Source of the DNA: Meconema thalassinum
Taxonomy: Eukaryota; Arthropoda; Insecta; Orthoptera; Tettigoniidae
Direction: 5' to 3'
Length of the DNA stretch: 64,000 nucleotides
NCBI GenBank assembly: GCA_946902985.2
Contig: OX336393.1
Coordinates: 133,390,533 to 133,454,532, forward strand
Every line of letters begins with the position of its first letter. Position 1 is the stretch's first letter. Shown here piece after piece: positions 1 to 10,418 of the stretch. A program made the position numbers and the translations under genes. The notes beneath the pieces are model-generated. The model made no database searches. It saw nothing but the letters and a program-made list of their open reading frames with translations, and was not told where the DNA came from.

Positions 1-2403
1 CAAATATGATGAAGCATTCCACAATCTATAAAACGAATTCGCATTATCGAAAAAGTATTCACTATCAGAATATGGCAACGAAGAATCAAAATAAAATTTA
101 CGTAACGTCAAAATCGACACACGATGACGTTAAAAATATTACTGACTTAAAATGACTGTAATATAAATTAAAATAGACTAATGAAGGCTAGAAAACATGA
201 AAAATAAATGGTCACATATCCACATTAAATATTGGTCAAATCGAGATACCCATAATACGGCAAACAACTACTAAATATAATACAGGTGCTTAGCTGCCTT
301 CAGTCCGTATAATTCTTGATAACCTGGGTTGTTAATGAAGAATAGGACGACCGCATTCCTGGTTGACATTCCGAGAGTAGCTGCAAGTCAGGCGGGCTTG
401 CCTGTCTGCCTGGGGCTCCGAACAGGTGTAAAAGCACGCTCCGCTCCGAACTCTCTCGTACGTCAGGAGTTGAACCATTACTGCATTCTCTCGTTCCTGG
501 GTCAAGTACTGGCATCTCACGTACGCTTCTGAACCAGATGGTTCTGTCGTCAATCTCTTCAATCGGCCCCTGTATTGTAGGTCTTCGGTGAATTGATAGG
601 TTGTTGCGAATATATTATGAGATTTCCTCGGTGATATCGGAATCTCGTGTAGTTGAATAGACATTTGTGACCTCAGTGGACTGTGGATGGAATTTCAGTA
701 CCACATCTTCATGTTTCTTCCTTCGTCGCTCTATGTCACCTCTGGAATCCACATCATTGGTTATAGGCTATTTCCCACACATGTATTTAGTAAGCTATTT
801 CCCCTCCTGAATTATCCATGCTAAAACGTCCTCACCGGCTCAAATTTGATAGCTTGTAGATTATTTTAAGAATATGGTTGAAATATTTTATGTCGAAGAT
901 ATTTCTCTGTAGACTCGTCGTAATATTCTGTAGATTATTTTATCGTAGATGAGCTTCTTCTGTATATCAAATATATCAACTTTCGTAATGTGTGCTGAAT
1001 GACGAACGAATTCACTTCGTTTATTAATATATAATTCACGTAGCTTTCAGTCTAAGTCTTTCTTATACTTGTAGAAATTTTCAGCGAAGCTCCTTCATGA
1101 AGCTTGACCGTAAGGTGCGACGTTCCTCCCGTCACCTTGACTTGTCTCGTAGACCTTGTATCAATGTAAATCTCGCAGTTCAAATCGCCACGTCTGTCTC
1201 TTACGAGACTTCGAAATGGAATCATCTGTCCGTGGCTTAACGTCTCCCCTCCTTAATTTAGAAATGGCGTCAATGAGCTCGAACAATACAAGGTCATTTC
1301 ATCATCAAATATTTCGTTATTCAGCATTCGACTTAAAATATAATTTAATCCAACATGTTTTATTTCCAAATATCTCCATATTTCTGTAAATTAATTACTT
1401 ATAATCGTTCTGTGAAGTAATTATAATTAGATGTGCGTCATACGATTCTGATTTTCCCATTGGGTCAGGCACTGTCACATGACGTCTTTATACACGCGCC
1501 AATAATGGTGACGTGTGCTACTGCTTGCTCCCTGCCACGCGTTTGACATGGGCCGTGCGCAACAAGTTGTGCGCCCGTGACTCTCTCCCTTCTAGTCACA
1601 TGATTTACCGAAAACAGGTTCCTGCAAGCAAAACCTCTCAAGGACTGGTAAATGTGTCGGTTTGCAGCTCAATCTGAATCTCATTTATGCCATGTTAAAA
1701 TATTTTTAAATAAAAACTTCGACTTTCTCTGCACATTAAAGGACGTTATATAAACCTCGCAACGAAGCCATAGCTCCTGCTTGCATCTGAATACACGCCT
1801 GTGTTGCGGAAAGCATACTCGTTCCCTTTAAATTGAAACATAGAATTTTGTTACGCGTAGACAGGTTCGATCCTCGTCTCACGTCATGCATTGGGCTATA
1901 TAAATACGGGTTCAGTACCTATTGTAATAGGTAGCTTTCACATGAAATCTACCTAAAAAGACTATAGAATATGTTCGTGCATATCCTTTTTATAACAACG
2001 TTCAATAACCTCATATTGATACATTTGTGCACATTGTTCATTTATGCTCGACCATGGCGAACTGTAAATATTATATGCCAGAAAACTGTACTATAATGAG
2101 GATCATTATAGTACGAGTCTTCATTATGATACAGCTTCTCCACCAAACAGAGCTCAAGATTTTCATTGTGAAACAGTTGTGTGACCAATTAGTTACTTGA
2201 TAGCTTCGCACATGCACACAAAATCCAACATGTCGGACATGAATTACACGATTTGAAAGTTGACAATGTACTGGATATCCGGGCAACTCAAAGATAAAAT
2301 CAGCACGATTCTTTACGGTAACAGGAAAATACTATGAAATATGCAAGAAATTTAGAAATCTACGTCCAGAAGTTTGCAACATCATCCTTCTAGCCGATAT
2401 AAG
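1..2403. other. No recognised gene (AT-rich unique-looking DNA)
   Basis: Only short open frames (up to 110 codons) with no domain I recognise, and no SINE boxes, long repeats or splice-supported exons. One tight inverted repeat (GTACTATAATG, 5-nt loop, CATTATAGTAC) lies at 2088-2114. A B-box-like GGTTCGATCCT near 1864 has no convincing A box upstream. The stretch is probably old, unrecognisable repeat or intergenic DNA. Confidence 0.5.
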
Positions 2404-4315
2404 TTACCGACATGGAAAGTGTGCACCGTCCCAAATGTTTGCATAAATAAACTGGGGAATATGGGAAAATAAATTGCACTGTACCTTAATATCCCCAACC
2501 CCAATATCTACAGGGCATTGCTTTCCTGTATTGTACCTTTTCCTCCATCGTTCTCTGTCATACACGGGACCACTTATTCTCCTCAGAACTTTTCTCTCAA
2601 ATCCGTCGAGCAGCCTTGCATCAGTTGCCGTCAAGGGCCATGTTTTTGAAGCATAAGTGAGGACTGGTCTGACAAGGGTTTTGTAAATGGTGAGTTTTTT
2701 GGGGCGGCTGAGGAGTCTTGACCGGAATAAGTTACTCAAGGCGAAGTATGCCTTATTTGCTGAGATCAACCTGATCTTAATTTCAGTTGAGATGTCATTA
2801 AGGCAAGAAACTGTGGATCCAAGTTACATGAAGCTATTGACTCTTTCGAATGTGTGTTCATCCACGCTGAAAGTTCATGGCATATTGGGTTGATATGCTT
2901 TACCACAGGCCATGTATTTCGTTTTGTCTTCATTAATCATAAGGCCCATCTACTTGCTTGCTTGACTTAAGGCTGTAAAGGCTTCTTTCAGAGCTGGTAT
3001 TGTCCGTGCTACCATGTCTAAATCATCTGCATATGCTAAGATCTGTACTGACTTGTAGAAGATGGTACCTCTGGTCTGTAGGCCTGCTTCATTATCACCT
3101 TCTCGAGTGCTACATTAAATAATAAGCATGCTAGTACATCACCTTGACAGAGTCCATTTTTTATTTCCAGATGGTCCGAGTGATTTCCTCTAACTCGAAT
3201 GCAGCTTCTCACATCAGACATCATCATTTGAACCATTCTCAGTAGTTTTCCATGTATCCCCATCTCCTGTAAGGCACGAAACAGCTGGTTTCTATTGATG
3301 CTATCGTATGCAGCCTTGAAGTCAATAAAGAGGTGGTGTGTTCCAATTATGTATTCAGCAGTTTTCTCCAAGATTTGGCGCAGATTGAAGATCTGTTCTA
3401 TTGTAGACTTTCCTCGTCGTAATCCGCTTTGGTATATTCCAATTTCCTTGTCCACCTGTGGAAGTAACCGATCAAAAATTGTGTTAGATAGCACCTTGTA
3501 CCCCAGATTCAGGAGGGTGATTCCACGATGGTTTCTGCACTCCATTCGGTCGCCTTTTTTATGTATGGGACATATTATTCCTTCATTCAACTCATCTGGT
3601 ATCCTTTCCTGTTCCCATATGAGAGTGATAAGGTCAAGCAGGGAGTGCTCTAATGTTGCTCCTCCACACTTTAGCAATTCTGCTGGAATGCTGTCAGTGC
3701 CGGGGTCCTTATTATTCTTCAGTTTCCTTAGAGCTTCTTTAACGTCCTGTAACACTGGGCCATCCAGAGGCTGTTTATAATCCAATCCTTGCTCACAATA
3801 GAGATATAATCTGCTTGCTCTATCTAGCGCTTCAGTAGATCATTAAAGTACCTTCGCCATCTTTCCAGAGTCTGTTTACTCTCGCTTATTATGCTTCCCT
3901 CTTCATCTCTAATCAAGCTAGTTATTGGAGCAAATTGTCTTCTATCATTGTTCACTTTTAAAAAGAACTTTCTTGTTTCATTCCGCTTCTTAGTCAATTC
4001 CATACATTCTATATCAGCCTTAGTCCATTCCCTTTTCTTTCGACGATGTGTCATCTTTTCCATCCTCTTTTTTTCTCGATAATCCTCCAGCAAGCTCCTT
4101 GTGCAGTTCGCCTGCAGTGTCTTTTGATATGCGATGTTCTTCTCTTCAGTCTCCCTCTTACGCTCTTCATCAAACCATGCGGGTCTCTTCGATTTTCTCT
4201 CCATCCCTATTGTTTCCTTAGCTGAATTGTCGATAGATGTTTTATAGTCAACCATTTTTGTTCTACGTTATTACTGTCTCGCATCGTTCGTTGTTCTTGT
4301 TCTAGAGCCTGAGAG
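2404..4315 (-). pseudogene. Reverse transcriptase of RTE-like copy 1 (broken)
   Basis: The linker (3824-4255) is lysine/arginine rich and includes 'RPAWFDEERKRETEEKN', a usual pre-RT segment. RT proper (3036-3785, 249 codons) has 'LRKLKNNKDPGTDSIPAELL', 'GRTSTIEQI'-type fingers (here GKSTIEQIF), 'FIDFKAAYDSINR' and 'GLCQGDVLACLLFN'. The catalytic 'LAYADDLDMV' box sits just downstream (about 3005-3040) in a different frame, so a frameshift splits the palm. The thumb and connection (2404-2769) contain 'LVRPVLTYASKTWPLT'. The usual C-terminus after 'RWRKRYN' is replaced by unrelated sequence. No function is expected. Confidence 0.8.
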
Positions 4316-4328
4316 ACTTTCTGGCAGT

Positions 4329-4668
4329 GAAAAATGAATGAAAATCCACAGCCTGCTTCCAGTCTCCGACCGGGTCAGGAATGGAATGAATGAAGCCCCC
4401 ATCTAGCGGCGAGGATATGAAGTGTGCCGGCTGCCAAAGCCTGTCGCACTCCTCTGGGGAAATTATTAAATGAATGACAGTTGAAATGAAATGATAGTGG
4501 AGAGTGTTTCTGGAATGAAATTGTGACAGGGAAAACCGGAGTACCCGGAGAAAAACCTGTCTGCCTCCGTTTTGTCCAGCACAGATCTCACATGGAGTGA
4601 CCGGGATTTGAACCACGGATCCAGCGGTGAGAGGCCGGCGTGCTGCCGCCTAAGCCACGGAGACTCTC
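4329..4668 (-). mobile_element. tRNA-derived SINE, family S1, inside RTE-like copy 1
   Basis: Minus-strand reading starts with a tRNA-like head: an A box (TGGCTTAGGCGG) and a B box (GGTTCAAATCC) correctly spaced for RNA polymerase III. The body follows, with an A-rich 3' end near 4329-4345. A perfect 13-bp target duplication ACTTTCTGGCAGT flanks it (4316-4328 and 4669-4681). A second copy of the same family lies at 40742-41077. An apparent 104-codon frame here is only SINE body and does not encode a protein. Confidence 0.92.
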
Positions 4669-4681
4669 ACTTTCTGGCAGT

Positions 4682-5523
4682 ACAATTCGCAAGTTTCTGC
4701 TGATTTCAATGCTACAATATTGTACCTTTCTCTCCTAGTATGTCTTTCTTTCTGAGCGTTCGATATCCTCGCTCTTATCTTGGCCATCACAAGAAAATGA
4801 TCTGAATCCACATTGGGACCACGAAGAGTCCTTACGTCCAACAGGTTTGATTTAAGTCGCTGGTCTATCAGTACATGATCAATTTGATTGATGGTTTCAC
4901 CATCAGGTGACTTCCATGTGCCCTTATGCATCTCCTTAAACTAGTAGACCCCACTATCATATTCCGGGAGGCTGCAAAGAGGGTCAATCTTATTCCATTA
5001 TCTTTAGTAGATGTACAGTATGTTTACAATGGGCTCCATTTACGGGCTGGAACATGGTTTCTCTTCCATGTTGTGCGTTAAAATCACCCAGTACGATCTT
5101 GATGTCATTCCTTGGGCACTTATCATAAGCATTTTCAAGTTCATCATAGAAATCATATTTTAGGTCTTCAATAGATTCTTCTGTTGGTGCATGTCCATTA
5201 CTATAATTAAAGAATCTTCCTTTAATTCTAATTACTGATAGCCTTGTGTTGATCGGTGTGAAGTTAATCACCAGGTGTTTCAGATCTTTATGAACAAGGA
5301 ATCCTGTACCAAACTCATGTTTGTTATCATCACAGCTATTGAACATAGTGCCCTCTTTCATTTCCAATACACCACTCCCTGTCCATCGAATTTCTTGGAT
5401 GGCAATGATGCTCCCCTTGAACTTCTCCTGTTGATCCAATAGCTTATTTAGGGATCCTGGGCTATATAAAGATCGAACATTCCAAGTACCGATTCGAAGA
5501 TCAGTTTTCAACTTTTTTACCAT
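4682..5523 (-). pseudogene. Endonuclease domain of RTE-like copy 1 (broken)
   Basis: Apurinic/apyrimidinic-type endonuclease that would nick the target for target-primed reverse transcription. The first open part (4990-5523, 177 codons) starts with IGTWNVRSL, then has the catalytic 'IQEIRW' box, 'GHAPT' and 'GDFNAQHGRE'. A frame break near 4935-4990 separates it from the second part (4682-4931), which carries 'NQIDHVLI' and the catalytic 'DSDHFLV' box. All expected catalytic boxes are therefore present but in two frames. The second part runs straight into the SINE target duplication at 4669-4681, so the domain's downstream linker continues only beyond 4316. Confidence 0.8.
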
Positions 5524-5729
5524 TCGTTGTCCAAGATCCGTGCCATGTCGTCGTCTATTAAACCGTCCGGCTTCTGCTCTTTGGGTTTTCGTAACTTCAC
5601 TTTTTTACAAGAAGAGGGTGTTAGCCTCAGGCCCAACCCCCAACCTGGATGACCAGGGACTCTTCTGTCAGGGTTACCATGCCTTAGCAAAGATAGTCCC
5701 GTTTTAAGGCGCCGGGCATTCGCCTTCAC
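5517..5729 (-). CDS. Short ORF at the 5' end of RTE-like copy 1
   Basis: A 71-codon open frame whose end overlaps the endonuclease start by a few bases. It is basic (many K/R) and has no motif I recognise. It could be the remains of a small ORF1 or an N-terminal extension of the endonuclease polyprotein separated by a frame change. The following endonuclease start lies at 5523, so a stop-restart arrangement is possible. Weakly supported, since it could be chance. Confidence 0.25.
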   Translation of the reverse strand: MKANARRLKTGLSLLRHGNPDRRVPGHPGWGLGLRLTPSSCKKVKLRKPKEQKPDGLIDDDMARILDNEW

Positions 5730-5930
5730 CCCCCTAGGGGGTAGGATTTGCTGGTTGCGTAAGCAGGTTGACCTGCCAACTAGAGCATTTCCCAGTATTT
5801 ACCAGTGACACCTACCTGGCATAGGTGTCACCACTGGGGCTCAATAACCAGCCGTTTACCCTCACCATTTGTTCGGGCTTGGGACTGGCGCAGATTTGAG
5901 CTGGTTTGCTCTTCCTGTGGCTGAGTTAAT

Positions 5931-6334
5931 GCACAAATATCCATGCCATTATTCGAGGTCAGATTATTGTAGATTATTGCATATAAAGATACTGTGAACA
6001 TTTCAAGTAGACACTTACAGTAATTTCTGAGACAATGTATCCTACTTGCATAAAAATAAACGTTTTAATAAATGGCTGTCAAAGAAATGTCTGCAAATAG
6101 ATTAATAGAGAAATGGTAGATGTTTGCCAAGGTTGACAAACTTCAAAAACTCCTATCTCGGAAATAGATTAACTTGTTTGCTTCCTATGATATTTCAGTA
6201 TGCAATCTATATACTGCCAGATTCAAACAAAATCAGTTCTTGTCTGGATTTGCAAATGCATAGAGACTTAAAGGTTAGTCTCGTCCAATCATTGTATGCA
6301 GTATGTTTTCATCTCTCCTCGCAGTACCGGCACA
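5931..6334. other. Spacer between two RTE-like copies; nothing recognised
   Basis: AT-rich sequence without open frames of interest, SINE boxes or repeats seen elsewhere in the window. It separates the 5' end of RTE-like copy 1 from the presumed 3' tail (ATT/AT-rich simple repeat about 6335-6370) of the next element. Confidence 0.4.
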
Positions 6335-6394
6335 TTATTATTATGATTATTATATATATATATATATAATTCGTTGAGGCCATCTATGACCACG

Positions 6395-7623
6395 TTAAGT
6401 CTTGCTACACTTGGCAATTTGTTTCGCCTTCCTCTGAGCCCAGAATTCCCTCATTCTCTGTGAGTGGGCCATCTTGCGCTCCGCTGTCCAGGTGGTACCT
6501 TGTCTTCTTTTCGGGTTCGATGTCTCGTCTCGGGTTAGCCCATTAGACAGTATCTTTTTGCGGAAGAGATCTCTATTGAAGGCGTCGTCGGGTTTTAGAT
6601 GCAGAATTTTGAGGTCGTCTTTGGTATTCATAAACCAGGGCATTGTGGTTTCGGGTTTGGAGTCAAAGAAAGGAAAAATCTGTTTAGTCAGCCTGTTTCC
6701 GTCCATTCGTTTGATATGACCGTAATACCGTGCCCGCCTTTTACGGATCGATTCTGAAATTTTCTCTATTTCACTGTAGACTTCCTTGTTGGATTTTTTT
6801 TTATAGTGGATACCATTCTTGTAATTTGATCCCATTATACCTCTGACGATTTTGCGCTCTTTTTTCTCCAGTTCTTCAAGGAGTCCTTTATTAGCATTTA
6901 GGGATAGGGTTTCGGCTGCATACATAACTACTGGTTTCAGAACAGTTTCATAATGACGTAGTTTAGTATTTTTGGACAGGCATTTTTTGTTGTATATTGA
7001 GCGCGATGTTTAATAGGCTATTTCGAGTTTGCGTACTCGTTCCTTGAGTGCTTCTTTGTCCAGTCCACTTTTCATGATGATCTCTCCCAAGTACTTAAAT
7101 TTTTCCACTCTGTTGATCTTCCCGTATTTTGTCTGCAGTTTTGCTGGGGCGTCTTTGATGTTAGTCATTACTTGTGTTTTTTCGAATGATATCTGCAAGC
7201 CAGTTTGTTCAGCGATTTATTTTAAAAGTTCAATTTGCATCCTAGCAGTTTCTACGTCGTTTGACAGAATGGCGATGTCATCAGCGAATGCTGGACAGTC
7301 GACTATGATCCCCTTGTATTTTGCTCCCATTCTCAGAGGGCTATACTCAGTTTCTAATAATTTTGTTCGCCAGGTCCGAATGACTTTTTCGAGGACGCAG
7401 TTGAAAAGCATTGGGGAGAGCCCGTCACCTTGTCTGACTCCCGTTTTGACCTCAAGGGAATCCGACAGACATCCCAGGAACTTTACTTTGGATTTTGTTT
7501 CAGTTAGGGTGGCTCTAATTAATGCCAGCAGTTTCAGGTCAACCCCGAATTCGTTGAGGATGTTCAACAGAACTTCGCGGTCTATCGAATCGTAAGCCTT
7601 CTTAAAGTCCACAAAGACTGATA
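6395..7623 (-). pseudogene. RT palm, thumb and C-terminus of RTE-like copy 2
   Basis: Downstream half of the reverse transcriptase. It opens with 'VFVDFKKAYDSIDR' (first catalytic Asp), then 'GVRQGDGLSPMLFN', then 'CPAFADDIAIL' (FADD variant of the YADD box). An in-frame TAA occurs after 'QIELLK' (near 7217) and another after 'KLEIAY' (near 7010). The thumb carries 'VEKFKYLGEI' and 'PVVMYAAETLSLN', and the C-terminus ends 'HSQRMREFWAQRKAK', a small basic motif also present in copy 3. Apart from those stops the sequence is continuous, so this copy died fairly recently or is only lightly decayed. Confidence 0.85.
7618..7623. repeat. Left 6-bp target-site duplication (CTGATA)
   Basis: CTGATA directly precedes the left terminus AGTAGGGG at 7624. 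The same six bases follow the right terminus at 21671-21676. Joining the flanks with one CTGATA keeps the RT frame open across the junction (minus strand ...SKSYVSVFVDFKK...), which supports a genuine insertion footprint. Confidence 0.95.
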
Positions 7624-9250
7624 AGTAGGGGGGTGATGGTGCTTCCAACGAGTGTCATGGCCGCCACGTGAGTCCAAGCCAATATCTCGTGAACCCATGG
7701 TCGGATTTTAACAAATGACGTGTCATTGGACTCGGGCTGACGTCCTCTTTGCTGTGGACTACTCGTTATATTTTTGAAAATTTGTTTGAAAATTTTTGTT
7801 TTCAAAAGTTGGTGATAGTTTGAAAACCAAATATGATAGAACGTTATGCCATGGCCCAAACGAATGGTCTTTATGACCTTTATTTTCTATAGTAAAACTT
7901 TTTTATTTGTTATGTTTTTTGAAAACACTCGAATTTTGAAAATCCTATATTTTGGAAACTAGGAAGTTTACAAAAAGGTTTGTGTGACGTAAATTAATGG
8001 ACCCTATGCCCCCTACCCCCAAAATAAATTTCAAGTCTCTAGAGGAAAAATTTGTGTTTTGTAAGTAGTGGGATGAGGGGGAGCTGCTTACAAAAGCAAG
8101 TTGTGAGCCCCTGCGACCTTGGAATGGAAGGAGCCATGCTAGGAGGGCGTGCTTGGATTCGTTTTTTTCGTCTCGTCATGCTCTTTACGGGAATGTAGAT
8201 GTCGAAAAGGTGAAATGCTGGAAACACGGTTTTTTGGGGGAAAAAACGTGATTTTAAACTTTTTGCTATATCTCGCGAACCAATCATGCTAGAGGCATGC
8301 ACGACGGGTCCAAGGACTCAGAGTGACGTCCTCTTTGCTATGAACCACTCGTTAAAAAATTTGGGAAACTCGATTTTGGGGTAAACACATGTTTTTTTGT
8401 GATTTTTGCCGATATCTCACGAACCAATAACGCTAGAGACGTGTACGAGGTGTCCTAGGACTCGGGCTAACGCCCCCTTTCAAATGTGGCAGATATTTTT
8501 TTTTTCAAAAAATAATTCACAAAGGGCCTAACGCCATACACGTTGAAAAAAAACTGTTTTTTTTCTTTACCTGTTTATAATGTTTATGAAGCATGGTGGT
8601 TGAGAGAGACGATACGGCTGTGTGTGTGTGTGTTTCAACAAACCTGTCGCTAACCACGGTGGCTGTGTTCAATAGATCAATCGATATTTCGACGGGTCGG
8701 TGTATGACAGAGCGAGCGTGCGTTTTTTTCACACCTTTTACCTTTAACGTGTAAACGGTGATGAGAACTTGGTTCTATGTTGGTCGAAGCGAGTACAGAA
8801 AACAAACTTGCCGACGAGCAGGAGGTGAATGTCAGTTGAGGTTATCGGATGGCGTTGATCTGACTTGACAACAGGTGCAATGGAAAAAATGACCATGACA
8901 CTTGAAGGTCAAATAATCTGACCATCGTGGTGGCAGGGGAGTGTGAAAGGCATGCACTCACATGTGTGAAACCACAGGCACGCTAAACAAGTGACATCCT
9001 GTCTTGCTTTGTACGTGACAAAATGCAAGTCCATGTGAAATTTGATCTTCCACAGGTGTTCGCCTGGGACGTTAGCTGTCCACGTGCACGATAACTGTTA
9101 ACAAGTTACATCCTGTTTTGCGTCGTACGTGACAAAATGCAAGTTCATGTGAAATTTGATTCGCCGCAGGTGTTCACTTTGGGCGTTAGCTGTCCACGTG
9201 ACCGATAACAAAATGTTCAAAGCGTGGGAAAAATGATTATACATGCAACG
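7624..9250 (+). repeat. Subterminal repeat zone of left arm (no gene)
   Basis: No supported coding sequence. Three diverged copies of a motif of the form ATATCTCGCGAACCAAT followed by GACTCGGGCTGACGTCCTC occur near 7680, 8266 and 8412, and a 114-bp direct duplication occurs at about 8986-9213 (units start 8986 and 9100, beginning AACAAGT, each containing CGTGACAAAATGCAAGT). Repeated subterminal motifs of this kind can be protein-binding or replication sites in elements with terminal proteins or transposases, but that role is inference. The mirror zone is 20040-21670. Confidence 0.6.
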
Positions 9251-9255
9251 TAGCA

Positions 9256-9263
9256 TATATAAA
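9256..9263 (+). promoter_or_regulatory. TATA box of left-arm rightward genes
   Basis: TATATAAA at 9256-9263, about 240 bp before the first coding exon and 25-30 bp before a plausible non-coding first exon (about 9288-9389) that ends in a donor-like GGTAGGT. Conserved in the other arm at 20029-20036. It may serve the 71-codon gene and possibly the IAP gene downstream. Confidence 0.5.
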
Positions 9264-9518
9264 GACATGTCGTTATCATTTCCACTCTCACTTGGGTGGA
9301 CTACCTTTGAACACACTGCGTTGCATGAAACCCCTGGTCTTGTTTAACAGTTTTGGTGTTGGTGGAAAATACTTAACCTTGTTGTGGGGTAGGTATTTAT
9401 TTATATATTTATTCATTTATACATTTATTGATTAATATATATATTTACAAGCAATTATTTATTGATTAGGTAATTAATGATTTTATTTATTTGTTTGCAG
9501 ATAACCGGCATACCTTAC

Positions 9519-10334
9519 ATGTCTGAGGGAGAAGAAACCATTGCACTTTTGAGCCCACTAGAAGGGAAGAGCAACAAGTCACTGCAAGTAAAGGTGAGAT
9601 GATTTTTTTTAAACTAACTTGTTTCATTTTTTTGTTTTATGTTTTATTTTATGAAATGTATGTATTAACCTGAATTTAGGTATTTATAGCGGTTTATTTT
9701 ATTTATTTTTAGAAACTTGGAAAGAATAGCCTTACCGCCGTAGCAGTTGCTGAAAAAAACCAGAAACGCACTAAAGCGAAACCACTGCCAAAGAGTGAAC
9801 TGTTTAAAACTCAGGTAAGTCCAACTTAAAAATGCTATTCCATTTTACCACTACTGAAAACTCGTAGACAAAAAAAATTCAATACCTGTACATGACTGGG
9901 ACAATGATTGCTTTCTTGATTAATGGCTATGTTGTTGTTGTTGACTGGGAAAAGTACAAGGCCATGTTGGATTTTCTAAAAATAAAAATAATAAATTTAA
10001 TTTATGGGTGGTTCCCTATGGACTCAACGAATATCCACAGGTTTGAACATGATAATGTGAACAAAATGACATGACATTCATTTTTGTTTATATATTGGTT
10101 AAAGGGAGGGTGGGGGAATGTAAATGACTGTAGCTTTATAAAAAAGAAAATAAGTACATGGGTTACTGTTAGTGCCAACATACAGTTTATTTTTAATGGT
10201 GTTTTGATATATTAATGTCAATTAACGTTAACGTTTTATTTACAAGTATTGATTGATTGATTGATTGAGTGATGGGTTATTTTGTTTGCTTTTAGGTGTC
10301 GTCATGTGCCATTGACGTAATGAACAGACAGTGA
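9519..10334 (+). CDS. Three-exon micro-gene, 71-codon basic protein (left arm)
   Basis: Coding exons 9519-9593, 9713-9814 and 10296-10334. All junctions are GT-AG (acceptors TTTGCAG, TTTTTAG, CTTTTAG; donors GTGAGAT, GTAAGTC). Each exon length is a multiple of three (75, 102, 39 nt), so the frame holds and ends in TGA. The product starts MSEGEETIALL, is lysine-rich in its middle (KNQKRTKAKPLPK) and ends in MNRQ. It is not recognised and has no signal or membrane segment. The acceptor before exon 1 (9500) implies an upstream non-coding exon, and in-frame extension into that exon meets stops for the donors I tried, which supports this start. The other arm keeps the same exons with one synonymous and one Asp-to-Asn change. 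Located 85 bp before the IAP start. Confidence 0.6.
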
Positions 10335-10418
10335 ACAAGCATGCATTATGCTTTAAAGTACTCTGTGCTCTTGTGCAATGTTAATAACTTACAATAAGAA
10401 AAAGTTTTATTATAACAC

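Larger units (their letters stand above)
2404..5930 (-). mobile_element. RTE-like non-LTR retrotransposon, decayed copy 1
   Basis: Reading on the minus strand from about 5930 to 2404 gives a 5' untranslated stretch, a short ORF, an apurinic-like endonuclease, a linker, reverse transcriptase fingers, palm and thumb, and a shortened C-terminus. The order endonuclease then RT in one polypeptide is known for RTE-type non-LTR elements that transpose by target-primed reverse transcription. Several frameshifts and stops, plus a SINE at 4329-4668, make it non-functional. The C-terminal region after the thumb is cut short near 2500. Assignment to the RTE clade rests on motif style (endonuclease start 'LRIGTWNVRSLY', RT 'GKSTIEQIF') and not on a tree. 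Confidence 0.8.

Noticed and set aside
300..664. Overlapping 67-110-codon frames near the start
   Set aside because: Three frames overlap on both strands with no recognisable domain and no splice or repeat support.
1855..1885. Possible tRNA or SINE from a B-box-like GGTTCGATCCT
   Set aside because: No A box at the expected distance and no cloverleaf; the same holds for 41348.
4302..4616. 104-codon frame (and 40725-41001 frames)
   Set aside because: These are the body of SINE S1, not genes.
9892..10074. 60-codon frame within intron 2 of the micro-gene
   Set aside because: The mirror copy has a stop (TGG to TAG) in the middle, and no domain is recognisable.
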